DNA of 64,000 nt from an uncultured Clostridia bacterium (GCA_934255545.1 CAKQOE010000006.1:12051-76050), one strand, 5' to 3'. Positions 27,864 through 36,928 are shown, numbered from the stretch's first letter. Numbers and translations are program-made. The notes: generated by a model from the letters alone, not told the origin.

Positions 27864-29855
27864 CTATAACTTAACCTTAAGGTCAAATATGACATCACGC
27901 AGCTTTGCTGCCTGCTCGAACTGCAGTGCTGCAGCTGCAGCCTTCATTTCTGTTTCAAGCTTTTCTATATAAGCCCTGAGCTCCTTCTTTGTCATTTCAG
28001 CCGGCTTTACGTCAGTTGCGAAGAAATCATCGTTATCTACAGCTGTTGTCGCTTCGAGTTTTGGCCTTACCGACTTTTTAACAGTTTTTGGCGTTATGCC
28101 GTGTTTTTTGTTGTATGCGTTCTGTATCTCGCGTCTGCGCTCAGTTATATCTATGGCTGAACGCATCTGCGGGCTGACAGAGTCAGCGTACATTATTACT
28201 CTGCCGTCGGCATTTCGCGCTGCTCTTCCTATAGTCTGTATGAGCGATGTTTCATTTCTCAGGAACCCCTGTTTGTCCGCGTCAAGTATCGCAACGAGAG
28301 AGACCTCAGGTATATCCAGACCCTCTCGCAGAAGATTTATGCCGACGAGAACGTCAAACTCACCCATACGCAGATCGTGTATTATCTCAGTTCGCTCAAG
28401 CGTATCTATCTCAGAATGCAGGTAACGTACTTTTATGCCTACGTCCTTCAGGTAGTCTGTCAGGCTCTCAGCCATCTTTTTGGTAAGTGTAGTAACGAGC
28501 ACACGTTCTCCTCGCTCTGTGACTTTGTTTATCTCACCTATAAGGTCATCTATCTGACCCTCCGTTTTTCTCACATCTATAGGCGGATCAAGCAGGCCTG
28601 TAGGCCTGATGACCTGTTCAACTATATTTTCAGGACCGCTGTGCTCGCGCTCATAATCATTAGGCGTAGCGCTTACGTATACTATCTGGTCCACAAGGCT
28701 TTCAAACTCGTGAAACTCGAGCGGCCTGTTATCCAGCGCCGACGGCAGCCTGAAACCGTAGTCAACGAGCGACATCTTCCTCGCTCTGTCGCCTGCATAC
28801 ATGCCTCGCAGCTGAGGCAGCATGGCATGTGACTCATCTACGAGTATCAGCAGATCATCCGGAAAATAATCAATAAGCGTATACGGTCGGCATCCTGCCG
28901 GCAGACCATTCAGATGGCGAGAGTAATTTTCTACGCCCTTGCATGTACCTATCTCGCGCAGCATTTCCAGATCATACCTCGTGCGCTGTTCTATACGCTG
29001 AGCCTCAAGAAGCTTGCCCTCACCCTTGAACCACGCTATGCGTTCCTCAAGCTCTGCCTCTATAGACTGACACGCAAGCTCTGTTTTTTCCCGTGATGTA
29101 ACGTAATGCGAAGCAGGGAATATAGCTATATGGCTGCGCGAGCCCTTTATTTCACCGGTAAGCGGATCGAGCTCCTTTATACTGTCTATCTCATCACCGA
29201 AAAGCTCAACTCTGACAGCCTCCTCGGCGCCTATAGGATATATATCTATGATATCGCCGCGCACTCTGAATGTTCCGCGGTCAAACGCCATATCGTTTCT
29301 TGTGTACTGGTTTGCGACAAGCTGTTCCATTATCTCGCGCCTTGATTTTTCCATACCGGGACGCAGAGATATCATCTGGTGCGCATACTCCTCAGGATTA
29401 CCGAGACCGTATATACATGAAACGCTTGCAACGATTATAACATCGCGCCGCTCAAACAGCGCCGCCGTCGCAGAGTGACGCAGCTTTTCTATCTCCTGAT
29501 TTATATCGGAATCCTTTTCTATATACGTATCAGTAGAAGGCACATACGCCTCCGGCTGGTAATAATCGTAGTAACTTACAAAATATTCTACCGCGTTTTC
29601 AGGGAAAAACTCCTTAAACTCCCCGTACAGCTGAGCCGCAAGAGTCTTGTTGTGCGAAATTATCAAAGTTGGACGATTTACCTGTTCTATAATATTTGCC
29701 ATCGTAAACGTCTTGCCCGAACCTGTAACACCCATCAAAGTCTGATGTTTCAAGCCTTTGCGGATCCCGCTGACCAGCTTCTCCACCGCCTGCGGCTGGT
29801 CGCCCGTCATCTTGTACTCGCTGTGCAGCTTGAATTTATTCTGCTCTAATGCCAT
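27864..29855 (-). CDS. uvrB: Excinuclease ABC subunit B
   Basis: A 663-residue helicase-like UvrB. Walker A is GVTGSGKTFTMAN, the beta-hairpin segment contains YYDYYQPEAYVPSTDTYIEK, DESH is motif II, and motif VI is QTIGRAARN. The C-terminal UVR domain (AAALQFEQAAKLRDVIFDL) binds UvrC. It receives damaged DNA from UvrA and verifies the lesion. The ATG at 29855 follows GGGGGTG. No clear LexA box was found upstream. Confidence 0.98.
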   Translation of the reverse strand: MALEQNKFKLHSEYKMTGDQPQAVEKLVSGIRKGLKHQTLMGVTGSGKTFTMANIIEQVNRPTLIISHNKTLAAQLYGEFKEFFPENAVEYFVSYYDYYQPEAYVPSTDTYIEKDSDINQEIEKLRHSATAALFERRDVIIVASVSCIYGLGNPEEYAHQMISLRPGMEKSRREIMEQLVANQYTRNDMAFDRGTFRVRGDIIDIYPIGAEEAVRVELFGDEIDSIKELDPLTGEIKGSRSHIAIFPASHYVTSREKTELACQSIEAELEERIAWFKGEGKLLEAQRIEQRTRYDLEMLREIGTCKGVENYSRHLNGLPAGCRPYTLIDYFPDDLLILVDESHAMLPQLRGMYAGDRARKMSLVDYGFRLPSALDNRPLEFHEFESLVDQIVYVSATPNDYEREHSGPENIVEQVIRPTGLLDPPIDVRKTEGQIDDLIGEINKVTERGERVLVTTLTKKMAESLTDYLKDVGIKVRYLHSEIDTLERTEIIHDLRMGEFDVLVGINLLREGLDIPEVSLVAILDADKQGFLRNETSLIQTIGRAARNADGRVIMYADSVSPQMRSAIDITERRREIQNAYNKKHGITPKTVKKSVRPKLEATTAVDNDDFFATDVKPAEMTKKELRAYIEKLETEMKAAAAALQFEQAAKLRDVIFDLKVKL

Positions 29856-30242
29856 CGTTTCACCCCCGGTTTCAGTGGATTTTTCTTGTATTTTAAGTAA
29901 TTATTTCACAATATATTACTGGTATTATTATCCTATTTTTGCAGTATATCTCACCTTTTCGAATCAAATTCACCAAATTGATTTTTATTAACGTGATAAC
30001 ACTGCAAAAACACTATGGAAAATATGATATATGCGAACATATTTTTCTCTAAATATACCATAAAATCAATAGTGTGTATACGTAAATGGAACTAATGTTT
30101 TTAAATTTTATGTTCCCATATACCCAGATACATCTATGACACTACCCATTATTTCCGACTTTGATGCATTATTATCGGCAGTCGGAAGAATGTAAAATAA
30201 AGTGTGTAAGTGCTCAATTTCTTATTGCAATTTACGAAAATA
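29856..30242. other. Intergenic region between prfH and uvrB
   Basis: AT-rich, 387 bases. It contains an 8-bp inverted repeat TTCCGACT/AGTCGGAA (30150-30186) without a good T-run. It must hold the uvrB promoter, but no convincing boxes stand out. Confidence 0.4.
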
Positions 30243-30833
30243 TTATTTCTTAAGCTTGAATCCTTCACCCTGATACACTCTTACCGGATTTCCTCGCTCT
30301 ATTTTATAGTGCTCCCTCCATGCCTCATTTATCTGTTCATTATCACGGTTTTCCTGAAGCTCCGCTATCTTGCGTTTCAGTCGTTCTGTTGCCTTTTTTC
30401 TGTTCTGAAGCTGACTGCGTTCTTCTGTACATTCCGATACGAGACCTGTAGGTATATGTATCACACGCACCCCTGTTTCCACTTTATTTACATTCTGCCC
30501 GCCATTGCCTCCGCAATGAAAGCGTTCTATTCTAAACTCTTCAGATGTATCTACTTTTTCTTTTTCATTTATGATGCTTACATCTATATACCAGTTTTTG
30601 CGCTTATGATGAGGTCTGAACGGACTTCTGCATATCCACAACACGCTTCCTTCAAGATCTCTGAGATCGTGCTCCGTACTGAACCTTATAGAATGAAAGC
30701 AATTTTTCTCTCTGCTCCTGCTTGCTGATATAAGCTTGATATCGCTGTATTCACTCTTAATAGCGTTATAAAACATTCCAACTGCAAGCTGACACTCTGC
30801 AGGTCCCTGACCTGCGCTTATCTGAACTATCAT
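30243..30833 (-). CDS. prfH: Peptide chain release factor homologue PrfH
   Basis: A 196-residue class I release-factor-like protein with the catalytic GGQ loop (GGNGGQNVNKVETGVR, about residues 118-133) but without the codon-recognition domain of RF1/RF2. The start overlaps the rtcB stop by one base (TAATG). PrfH paired with RtcB2 is known to act on ribosomes cleaved in the decoding centre: PrfH releases the stalled peptide so that RtcB2 can reseal 16S rRNA. The pairing here suggests the same role; that is family knowledge plus context, not something the sequence proves. Confidence 0.93.
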   Translation of the reverse strand: MIVQISAGQGPAECQLAVGMFYNAIKSEYSDIKLISASRSREKNCFHSIRFSTEHDLRDLEGSVLWICRSPFRPHHKRKNWYIDVSIINEKEKVDTSEEFRIERFHCGGNGGQNVNKVETGVRVIHIPTGLVSECTEERSQLQNRKKATERLKRKIAELQENRDNEQINEAWREHYKIERGNPVRVYQGEGFKLKK

Positions 30834-31951
30834 TACTTCACCTTCTTTCCGCTGCCAGCCTTATAGCTGTATACCGGAGTAAGTATGTCAGTAATTTTTA
30901 CAGTTGCATGAATATGCGCCGCTATCTCATCTATACTTCTGTAAGCAAACGGCGCTTCATCAAGCGTGTCAGCTGCCAGGCAGCTGCTGTATATGCCATT
31001 CATTGCTTTTCTGAATTCTGATACGGTATGCGCATTCTTTACTTCTGAACGCTTTATTATGCGACCTGACCCGTGCGGAGCTGAGCAGTTCCATTCCTCA
31101 TTACCCTTTCCCATGCCGAGTATTACTCCGTCTCTCATATTAACAGGAATAATGACCTTCTCACCCTCACGGGCTGATATCGAGCCTTTATGCAACACGC
31201 CCGCATCATCTATATAGTTATGAGGGACCGAAAACTTTTCTTCCGCTTTTAATTTCATTCCCTTTAATATCTCGGCGATAATGATATCACGATTGAGTTC
31301 AGCATATTCTTTCACGATACGCACATCGTGGATATATTCCTCTGCTGATCTGCCAGTGAGCCAGCTCTGATAGTATGAGATATCAAGACCTGCTTCTTTC
31401 AGCTCTATTGAAGCGCGTTTTGTGTAATGCTCCGCAACTTCCTCACCTGTATGTCTGCTTCCGCTGTGAACTGTCAGATACAGCGTTCCATCTGCAGAAC
31501 GATCGATCTCTATGAAATGATTTCCTCCGCCAAGCGTCCCAAGGCTTTTTTCCGCCTTATCTCTGTTTATATTTTTCAGGCAGTAAAGCTCTTCAAACTT
31601 AAATTCGTCAGCTCTGTGATGCGCGTTCTTTCTTATATCAAAGCCTGACGGTATATTTTCATGTATGATACGATCAAGCTTCTGAAACTCGACCTTCGAT
31701 TTATTGAGCCTTACGCACGTTACGCCGCAGCCTATATCAATGCCTATGAGCTGCGGAATTATTTTATCAGTCACAGTCATAGCAAGACCTATCGGGCCTA
31801 CCTTTCCCGGATGAAGATCCGGCATAACACATACACTGCTGCCGTCTGCTGCAATGCTGTCACATATTAATCTGACCTGTGCCTCTGCGTATTCATCGCT
31901 TTCATCAGTGAATATCCTTGCTTCTGCGTATTTTCCTTTTATTGTTTTCAA
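30833..31951 (-). CDS. rtcB: RtcB family RNA ligase (RtcB2 type)
   Basis: A 3'-phosphate RNA ligase of about 372 residues. Metal- and GTP-binding motifs are visible: MPDLHPGKVGPIG, GIDIGCGVT, GGGNHFIEI, HSGSRHTGE, VPHNYID, and the guanylated-histidine segment APHGSGR. It joins 2',3'-cyclic phosphate/3'-phosphate ends to 5'-OH ends. TTG at 31951 (MKTIKGKYAEAR) lies 7 bases from GGAG; the ATG at 31957 is only one base from it and ORF extension to 32017 lacks similarity, so TTG is preferred. It is co-transcribed with prfH. A short reading frame and an attenuator-like hairpin precede it. Confidence 0.92.
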   Translation of the reverse strand: MKTIKGKYAEARIFTDESDEYAEAQVRLICDSIAADGSSVCVMPDLHPGKVGPIGLAMTVTDKIIPQLIGIDIGCGVTCVRLNKSKVEFQKLDRIIHENIPSGFDIRKNAHHRADEFKFEELYCLKNINRDKAEKSLGTLGGGNHFIEIDRSADGTLYLTVHSGSRHTGEEVAEHYTKRASIELKEAGLDISYYQSWLTGRSAEEYIHDVRIVKEYAELNRDIIIAEILKGMKLKAEEKFSVPHNYIDDAGVLHKGSISAREGEKVIIPVNMRDGVILGMGKGNEEWNCSAPHGSGRIIKRSEVKNAHTVSEFRKAMNGIYSSCLAADTLDEAPFAYRSIDEIAAHIHATVKITDILTPVYSYKAGSGKKVK

Positions 31952-31975
31952 ATGCATTCTCCTTAAATAAGGGCA

Positions 31976-32000
31976 CAAAAAATAACACCTTACAAAGGTG
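31976..32000 (-). terminator. Attenuator-like hairpin in the rtcB leader
   Basis: CACCTT-TGT-AAGGTG followed by TTATTTTTTG on the minus strand, lying between a 30-codon reading frame and rtcB. Confidence 0.5.
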
Positions 32001-32050
32001 CTGTGGCTATCCTGCATTCTTCATCATTTATTTAAATTCAAAATTGAAAT

Positions 32051-32143
32051 TTATTTTTCAGATGATGCGAGGACTTCTGTGCCTTTGTACATTCTAACGA
32101 TCACCTTTATTATGTTTTTCTCTCTGTTCATCGTATTCTGCAT
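32051..32143 (-). CDS. Small reading frame (30 aa) upstream of rtcB, possible leader peptide
   Basis: A 30-codon frame beginning MQNTMNREKNII and ending YKGTEVLASSEK. It has one of the better ribosome sites here: GGAGG nine bases before the ATG. It lies in the leader of rtcB-prfH, followed by a terminator-like hairpin about 50 bases later. I do not recognise the peptide. It could be a regulatory leader, a small functional protein or a remnant. Coding status rests only on the start context. Confidence 0.45.
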   Translation of the reverse strand: MQNTMNREKNIIKVIVRMYKGTEVLASSEK

Positions 32144-32185
32144 GGCTTTTGTCCTCCTTCCGTAGATATGAGCTGCGCCTGACTT

Positions 32186-32200
32186 TGTGCTGTCAGCACA
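32186..32200. promoter_or_regulatory. 15-bp palindrome upstream of the rtcB unit
   Basis: TGTGCTG-T-CAGCACA, 43 bases before the small reading frame. A candidate operator; on the minus strand TTGTAG-17-TAGCAT upstream is a possible promoter. Confidence 0.4.
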
Positions 32201-32277
32201 TTTCCTATTTAAGAATTTAACTTACCTGTTTATGCTACCACATCACAATGCTTACTACAATAAGATTTTTAATATAA

Positions 32278-32352
32278 AAAGAGCCTCAGGCTGGCAGGTG
32301 GAACTGTCATATACAACATCTATATGAACCACCTTCAGCCTGAAGCTCTTTA
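32278..32352 (-). terminator. Terminator of the AAA-ATPase/nuclease gene
   Basis: A long interrupted stem (AGAGC, AGGCTG and AGGTGG with complements) followed on the minus strand by TTTTTATATT. Confidence 0.75.
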
Positions 32353-32404
32353 TTTTTTTTCGTATAAACTTCTGAAATATCGGAAATTACGGAATTATGG
32401 AAAC

Positions 32405-34087
32405 TTATTTTTCTTTAACCATGCACCGCTTTCTGTAAAAAGCTATGCCATAACAAAATACATTATCGTAATCATCCTGAAATTCTTCAGCATACAGTCT
32501 GTTGTTTATCTGATCGACCGCCGCATCACACGCAGCTTCAAGTCCGTTCAGTTCCTTTGAATACTTAGCTTCAAAGACTGCTACTCTTGCGTTTATTTCA
32601 TCGTAAACTACAACATCGCTGCGCCCTTCTCCATGTTCTTTATTCGATTCTACACGATATCCAGCTCCTGCAAATATGCCAGCAAGGAACGCATGGTAGA
32701 AGTCTTCTCTGTAATCATGATAACTTATTGTCCTACGAAGCAGCTTTGTCATCTCATTAGTAAGAATTTCACAATTTTCCGACCATACCGACTCAAACAG
32801 TGCTTTGCGGTTCCATGTCACAGAGCTTTCGGCGAACCACTTCATTACAGTAGTCTCGAATATATCCCTTATCTCTGCATTCGGTATCATGAGTGCTGTA
32901 CAGCCATCAGAAACATTTTCAGCAACACTACTGTCATCAGCCATCGTAAGATAGCCAGTAAGATAAAGTATACTCCACAAATTATCCTCTGATGAATGAA
33001 GATAATCATACGTAAGGTCTTTATCTATCCTCTGTATTACATAGCCACCTGCAAGCAATTCCTCAAGCTTGCTTGTTACAGCGCTGCCTGAATTCTCTAT
33101 AAATGAACGTACTATTGCGTTATCGCTGCTGTTTTTCCAGTAGCTCTCAGGCTTCACTGTGGGGTCGTGGAGCAGATCCCGTACAAAGTTCATCACATCC
33201 CATGGGCAATATATATCTATATTCCCAAACCGGTACCCGTCATACCATGCCTTCATATCGTCGGCGCGAGCCGTCGTGCCTGTATCAAACATTAATTTAT
33301 CAACTTCATTTTGAGTGAAACCAAAATACTCATTCAGGCGTGAATCCATTATCGTATCTGACACAAAATTATTTGTTCCTGTAAATATGCTTTCCTTTGC
33401 TATACGCAGGCAACCTGTAACAACTGAAAAGCACAATGACTGATTATCTTTCAACGCCTGCATCATACCTTTCATGAGGTCAAGCATCTGAGCATAATAT
33501 CCGTTTTCTTCAGCCTTTGCTACAGGTACGTCATATTCATCTATCAGCAGTATTACCGGCTTTCCATAATAGGTATACATAGCCCGTGTGAGAGATATGA
33601 GGCTGTTTTTCAGCTCAGTTTCTCCTGCTTTAAGGTCTATGATATTCTTTATTGCGCTCTTATCATATGGATCCGGTTTATTACTTTCAAGCAAATAACG
33701 GTGCTCCGCACATGCTTCAGCAATAACTGAACGGAGCATGCAAAAAGCGTCATTAAAGTTAAGTCCATCTACTCGCTTAAATGAAATAAAAAGTACAGGG
33801 TATTTGTTCATCCATTCATCGCAGATCTGTATATTATTTATGATCTTAAGCCCTGAGAACAGCTTGCCACTGTCTTTCCTTACATCAAAAAAATCAGCGA
33901 GCATACCCATGGCAAGAGTCTTTCCAAAACGCCGAGGGCGTGTTATAAGGGTAACTTCTGCAGGTTCTCCGTTGAGCAGTTCAACAATCAGACCGCTCTT
34001 GTCGACATAATAATATCCTCTCTCTCGTATCTTCTGAAAATCAGAGATGCCGACAGGAATATTTTTCTTTTTAGCACCGTTACACAT
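32405..34087 (-). CDS. AAA-ATPase-like / PD-(D/E)XK nuclease-like protein (PF09820 + PDDEXK_9 type)
   Basis: A 560-residue protein of a family abundant in gut anaerobes. The N-terminus holds PVGISDFQKIRERGYYYVDKS, the P-loop TRPRRFGKTLAM (about 48-60) and Walker B VILLIDEYDVP (about 175-185). The C-terminus holds the nuclease-like motif GRSDVVVYD...VAVFEAKYS (about 490-515). Molecular function is unproven; roles in mobile elements or defence are often suggested. It is a single gene with its own terminator. Codon use resembles the core genes. Confidence 0.85.
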   Translation of the reverse strand: MCNGAKKKNIPVGISDFQKIRERGYYYVDKSGLIVELLNGEPAEVTLITRPRRFGKTLAMGMLADFFDVRKDSGKLFSGLKIINNIQICDEWMNKYPVLFISFKRVDGLNFNDAFCMLRSVIAEACAEHRYLLESNKPDPYDKSAIKNIIDLKAGETELKNSLISLTRAMYTYYGKPVILLIDEYDVPVAKAEENGYYAQMLDLMKGMMQALKDNQSLCFSVVTGCLRIAKESIFTGTNNFVSDTIMDSRLNEYFGFTQNEVDKLMFDTGTTARADDMKAWYDGYRFGNIDIYCPWDVMNFVRDLLHDPTVKPESYWKNSSDNAIVRSFIENSGSAVTSKLEELLAGGYVIQRIDKDLTYDYLHSSEDNLWSILYLTGYLTMADDSSVAENVSDGCTALMIPNAEIRDIFETTVMKWFAESSVTWNRKALFESVWSENCEILTNEMTKLLRRTISYHDYREDFYHAFLAGIFAGAGYRVESNKEHGEGRSDVVVYDEINARVAVFEAKYSKELNGLEAACDAAVDQINNRLYAEEFQDDYDNVFCYGIAFYRKRCMVKEK

Positions 34088-34437
34088 GCCTAAAGTTCCT
34101 CCTTGCCAATATACTGTATTTTACATTATTATCTGACCTTTAATACATGATAACATAATATCATATTCAATAAATAAACTGTCTTTTCATTTTCAATAAA
34201 TGTTCATCACAAAAAAGAAAAGCTGCCTGTACCCGATGTCATTCACTTAAAACATCGACCACAGAACAGCCTTTCTTTGTAAGGGTAAAAGTTTTATTTT
34301 CAATTTATCATATTTCCGCGTATGCAGGAGACAAAATAAATTCTCTGTAAGAATACACTATTTTATCCTGCCCATGAATAAATATGCGCGTATTACAGTT
34401 TTTTTTACGTGAACAGCAATAATTCTTACATAAATTT

Positions 34438-34453
34438 CCGCCGTCACCGGCGG
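34438..34453. repeat. GC-rich inverted repeat, tetraloop class
   Basis: CCGCCG-TCAC-CGGCGG (GTGA loop on the minus strand). Confidence 0.8.
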
Positions 34454-34584
34454 CACAGCAGCTCCGGCATGATATTTATAAAAGTTCACAGGCAATAATA
34501 TTGTATACTTATCCACTGATACTTTGTATCATCAAATATCATGCTATAATATCTACTAAGTTCGGAATTCAGAACAATTCTATA

Positions 34585-34601
34585 CTCCCGCCGGGCGGGA
34601 G
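34585..34601. repeat. Short GC-rich palindrome, class 1, in leader of the dehydrogenase gene
   Basis: CTCCCGCC-G-GGCGGGAG, about 28 bases after the start expected from TATAAT at 34545. Confidence 0.85.
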
Positions 34602-34667
34602 CAGGGTTTTTCTTACATTTATATATTATTGCATTCCTTATGAAGATCGTCACAGGAGGTAAACATT

Positions 34668-35468
34668 ATGGGACATTTAACTGGAAAAACTGCGATCATA
34701 ACAGGCGGCGGCAGAGCCGTCCTTACTGACGGGACATGCGGTTCTATAGGGTATGGTATCGCCACAGCATACGCAAAGGAAGGCGCAAACCTCGTACTTA
34801 CAGGCAGAAATATGCAAAAGCTCACAGACGCTAAAACAGAACTCGAAGACCTTTATAACATAAAAGTGCTCCCGATCCAGGCAGACGTCAGCGCAGGCTC
34901 CAACAACGAAGCTATCGTTCAGAATGTGATAAATAAAACTATCGAAACATTCGGAAGTATCGACGTTCTTATCAATAACGCCCAGGCATCCGCTTCCGGC
35001 GTAAGCATCGCGGATCACACGACTACACAGTTTGACCTCGCCATATATTCAGGACTTTACGCAGCATTTTACTACATGAGAGCATGCTACCCTTATCTCA
35101 AGGAATCTAAAGGTTCTGTCATAAACTTCGCTTCCGGCGCAGGACTTTTCGGCAACTACGGTCAGGGAGCATACGCCGCAGCAAAGGAAGGCATCCGCGG
35201 ACTTTCAAGAGTTGCAGCCACAGAATGGGGTCCTGACGGCATAAATGTAAACGTCATCTGCCCGCTCGCATGGACAGCGCAGCTTGAAAAATTCCAGATC
35301 GACTATCCTGACGCATTTAAGGCCAATGTAAAAATGCCGCCTGCAGGCCATTACGGCGACGTAGAAAAAGAGATCGGCCGCGTCTGCGTCCAGCTCGCTT
35401 CACCTGACTTCAAATACATGAACGGCGAAACACTTACACTTGAAGGCGGTATGGGTCTCAGACCGTAG
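34668..35468 (+). CDS. Short-chain dehydrogenase/reductase (SDR)
   Basis: A 266-residue classical SDR. The cofactor loop is unusual: TGGGRAVLTDGTCGSIGYG, an extended form of TGxxxGIG. NNAQAS, catalytic Ser in NFASGAG and YAAAK (Y-x3-K) follow. The substrate cannot be told from sequence. Strong AGGAGG precedes the ATG and a terminator follows at 35492. The neighbouring PanE-like reductase is on the other strand. Confidence 0.88.
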   Translation: MGHLTGKTAIITGGGRAVLTDGTCGSIGYGIATAYAKEGANLVLTGRNMQKLTDAKTELEDLYNIKVLPIQADVSAGSNNEAIVQNVINKTIETFGSIDVLINNAQASASGVSIADHTTTQFDLAIYSGLYAAFYYMRACYPYLKESKGSVINFASGAGLFGNYGQGAYAAAKEGIRGLSRVAATEWGPDGINVNVICPLAWTAQLEKFQIDYPDAFKANVKMPPAGHYGDVEKEIGRVCVQLASPDFKYMNGETLTLEGGMGLRP

Positions 35469-35491
35469 CACCACCACAGCAATGATCGTAA

Positions 35492-35524
35492 AGGGCTGTC
35501 GCGCATGCGGCAGCCCTGTTTATT
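35492..35524 (+). terminator. Terminator of the SDR gene
   Basis: AGGGCTGTCGC-GCAT-GCGGCAGCCCT followed by GTTTATT. A close relative is at 47766-47800. Confidence 0.85.
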
Positions 35525-35541
35525 ATCTATATTCGGAATAT

Positions 35542-36501
35542 CTAATATTTACTTTCCATTTCAAGTATACGTTTCAGCAGCCATCTGTTGCGCGGCACGT
35601 CTACACCATGCTTTTCTGCTATGCGTATGACCGTTCCTGCAAACATTTCTGACTCCGATACGCGGTGCGCTTCTGCGTCCTGGCGCATTGAAGGATAGCC
35701 GTCCGGGTCGAGTGACTTTATGATATTTATATAGTGGTCTATATCAGCCCGGCCGAGCCCGATACCTTCTTTCTCTGATATCGCAACGACCTCCTGCATA
35801 GCTTCCATAAATGACCTGTTTATCTCAGGCTCAGTAAGCAGCTGGCCGTATGTGCAGCTGTAAACCATGCATGTCTGATTGCATCCTACGTTCAGCATAA
35901 ATTTCGCCCACATTGCGTGCATTATATCGTCTTCAAGGCTGTAAGGCATACCGATCCGTTCAAAATAATGTACTAATGTGTCAAGTGATTCCTGCTGCAC
36001 CGCGTCGGCCCGGCCGACGACCTTTCCGATCAGAAGCTTTCCCATTTGCGTAAATTTCAAGTCGCTTCCGTCACGCATCGCGTCCATTCCGGCCGCTACG
36101 CAAGGAACTATGCGGCTTGAGTCAAACATTTCAGCCAATATTTCCTCGCTCGATATGCCATTGAGTGAGGATATGATTATCGTGTGCTCATCAGTTATCT
36201 TTGCGATAACGTCGTTCATCGCGCTCCTGAGTCCCGGCGCCTTTACTGCGACGATAACGAGATCTGCCGCGCCGTAGTCCTCGCAGCTCCTTACATTAAA
36301 ATCCATACGCACACCGTTTACAGTATAAACGTCATCCTTATGACGTTCATAACGCGCCGGATCCATGACGAAGCTTACGCTGTCATATGCAGAGCCGCCC
36401 GCGGCACGAGCCGCGCCGCTGTCTATGAATCTTTTTATATGATCCGCATACATTATCCCGAGCGCCCCGGCGCCTACTATAGCTGTCTTTCTTATTTCCA
36501 T
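35542..36501 (-). CDS. PanE/ApbA family 2-dehydropantoate 2-reductase-like protein
   Basis: A 319-residue reductase with N-terminal NAD(P)-binding GAGALGIMYADHI, AVKAPGL, the catalytic-lysine region MHAMWAKFMLNVGCNQ and C-terminal SM.QDAEAHR.SE. The family reduces ketopantoate to pantoate, but paralogues with other substrates are common and no panB/panC lies nearby. A perfect class 1 palindrome (36003-36019) is embedded in frame and encodes VVGRADAV. The last 16 codons recur as a relic at 47817-47870. Confidence 0.82.
   Translation of the reverse strand: MEIRKTAIVGAGALGIMYADHIKRFIDSGAARAAGGSAYDSVSFVMDPARYERHKDDVYTVNGVRMDFNVRSCEDYGAADLVIVAVKAPGLRSAMNDVIAKITDEHTIIISSLNGISSEEILAEMFDSSRIVPCVAAGMDAMRDGSDLKFTQMGKLLIGKVVGRADAVQQESLDTLVHYFERIGMPYSLEDDIMHAMWAKFMLNVGCNQTCMVYSCTYGQLLTEPEINRSFMEAMQEVVAISEKEGIGLGRADIDHYINIIKSLDPDGYPSMRQDAEAHRVSESEMFAGTVIRIAEKHGVDVPRNRWLLKRILEMESKY
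36003..36019. repeat. Class 1 palindrome inside the PanE-like gene
   Basis: CGTCGGCC-C-GGCCGACG, the same arms as the intergenic copy at 55582-55598. Confidence 0.85.
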
Positions 36502-36928
36502 AATTATACAATTTATCTTTCCTGAAAATTTTTCTGATATATAATATTCTTTACAATTATATATTATCTATTACATATTTTAAACGATTTGAGAATGTAT
36601 ACATTTTTTCAGCATGAAATCCATGAATGATTCCTATAAACTTCCGCCGTCACCGGCATATCATAGCTGGACGAGATGAACGATTTTATCTTTGCAGTAA
36701 ATCATATGATCTTAATGCCTGTATATATTTCATAAAACGTGATGAACTCTCTGAATCATTCTCATAAAACGTGATATTTTCAGCTATATTTGTTCATAAA
36801 ATGTGATAAAATAATATATATTGCTCATAAAACGTGATATACACTGTATTCATGAGTTTCTTTCCCAAAATAACAGTATTACGATCATTATACAGACATG
36901 ATAATGTACGCACGAAAGGAGCCCTTAA
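36502..36928. promoter_or_regulatory. Upstream region of the DUF4143 ATPase gene
   Basis: 427 bases, AT-rich. It holds a degenerate GCCG-TCAC-CGGC repeat (36646-36657) and the four-copy iteron array 36731-36838. No gene is seen. Confidence 0.5.
36731..36838 (+). repeat. Four-copy iteron array, 31-32 bp period
   Basis: CATAAAACGTGAT starts at 36731, 36763 and 36826, and CATAAAATGTGAT at 36795. Spacers of about 18-19 bases are unrelated. Three helical turns separate copies, so the same face is presented, as in operator or initiator-binding arrays. The array ends 91 bases before the ATPase start. Confidence 0.85.

Larger units (their letters stand above)
34088..34667. other. Divergent intergenic region before the dehydrogenase gene
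   Basis: 580 bases. It holds a long interrupted hairpin (34213-34279: AAAG, GCTG, CTGT and GATGT with complements, then a T-rich run on the minus strand), a tetraloop-class repeat (34438-34453), a plus-strand TATAAT (34545-34550) likely serving the gene at 34668, and a class 1 palindrome (34585-34601). No coding frame is seen. Confidence 0.5.

Noticed and set aside
29856..30060. LexA (SOS) box upstream of uvrB
   Set aside because: The best match (GCGAACATATTTTTC near 30030) lacks the inverted GTTC half and is about 180 bases from the start.
36731..36838. Possible mini-CRISPR array
   Set aside because: Repeats are only 13 bases, spacers 18-19 bases, and no cas genes are near; iterons explain it better.
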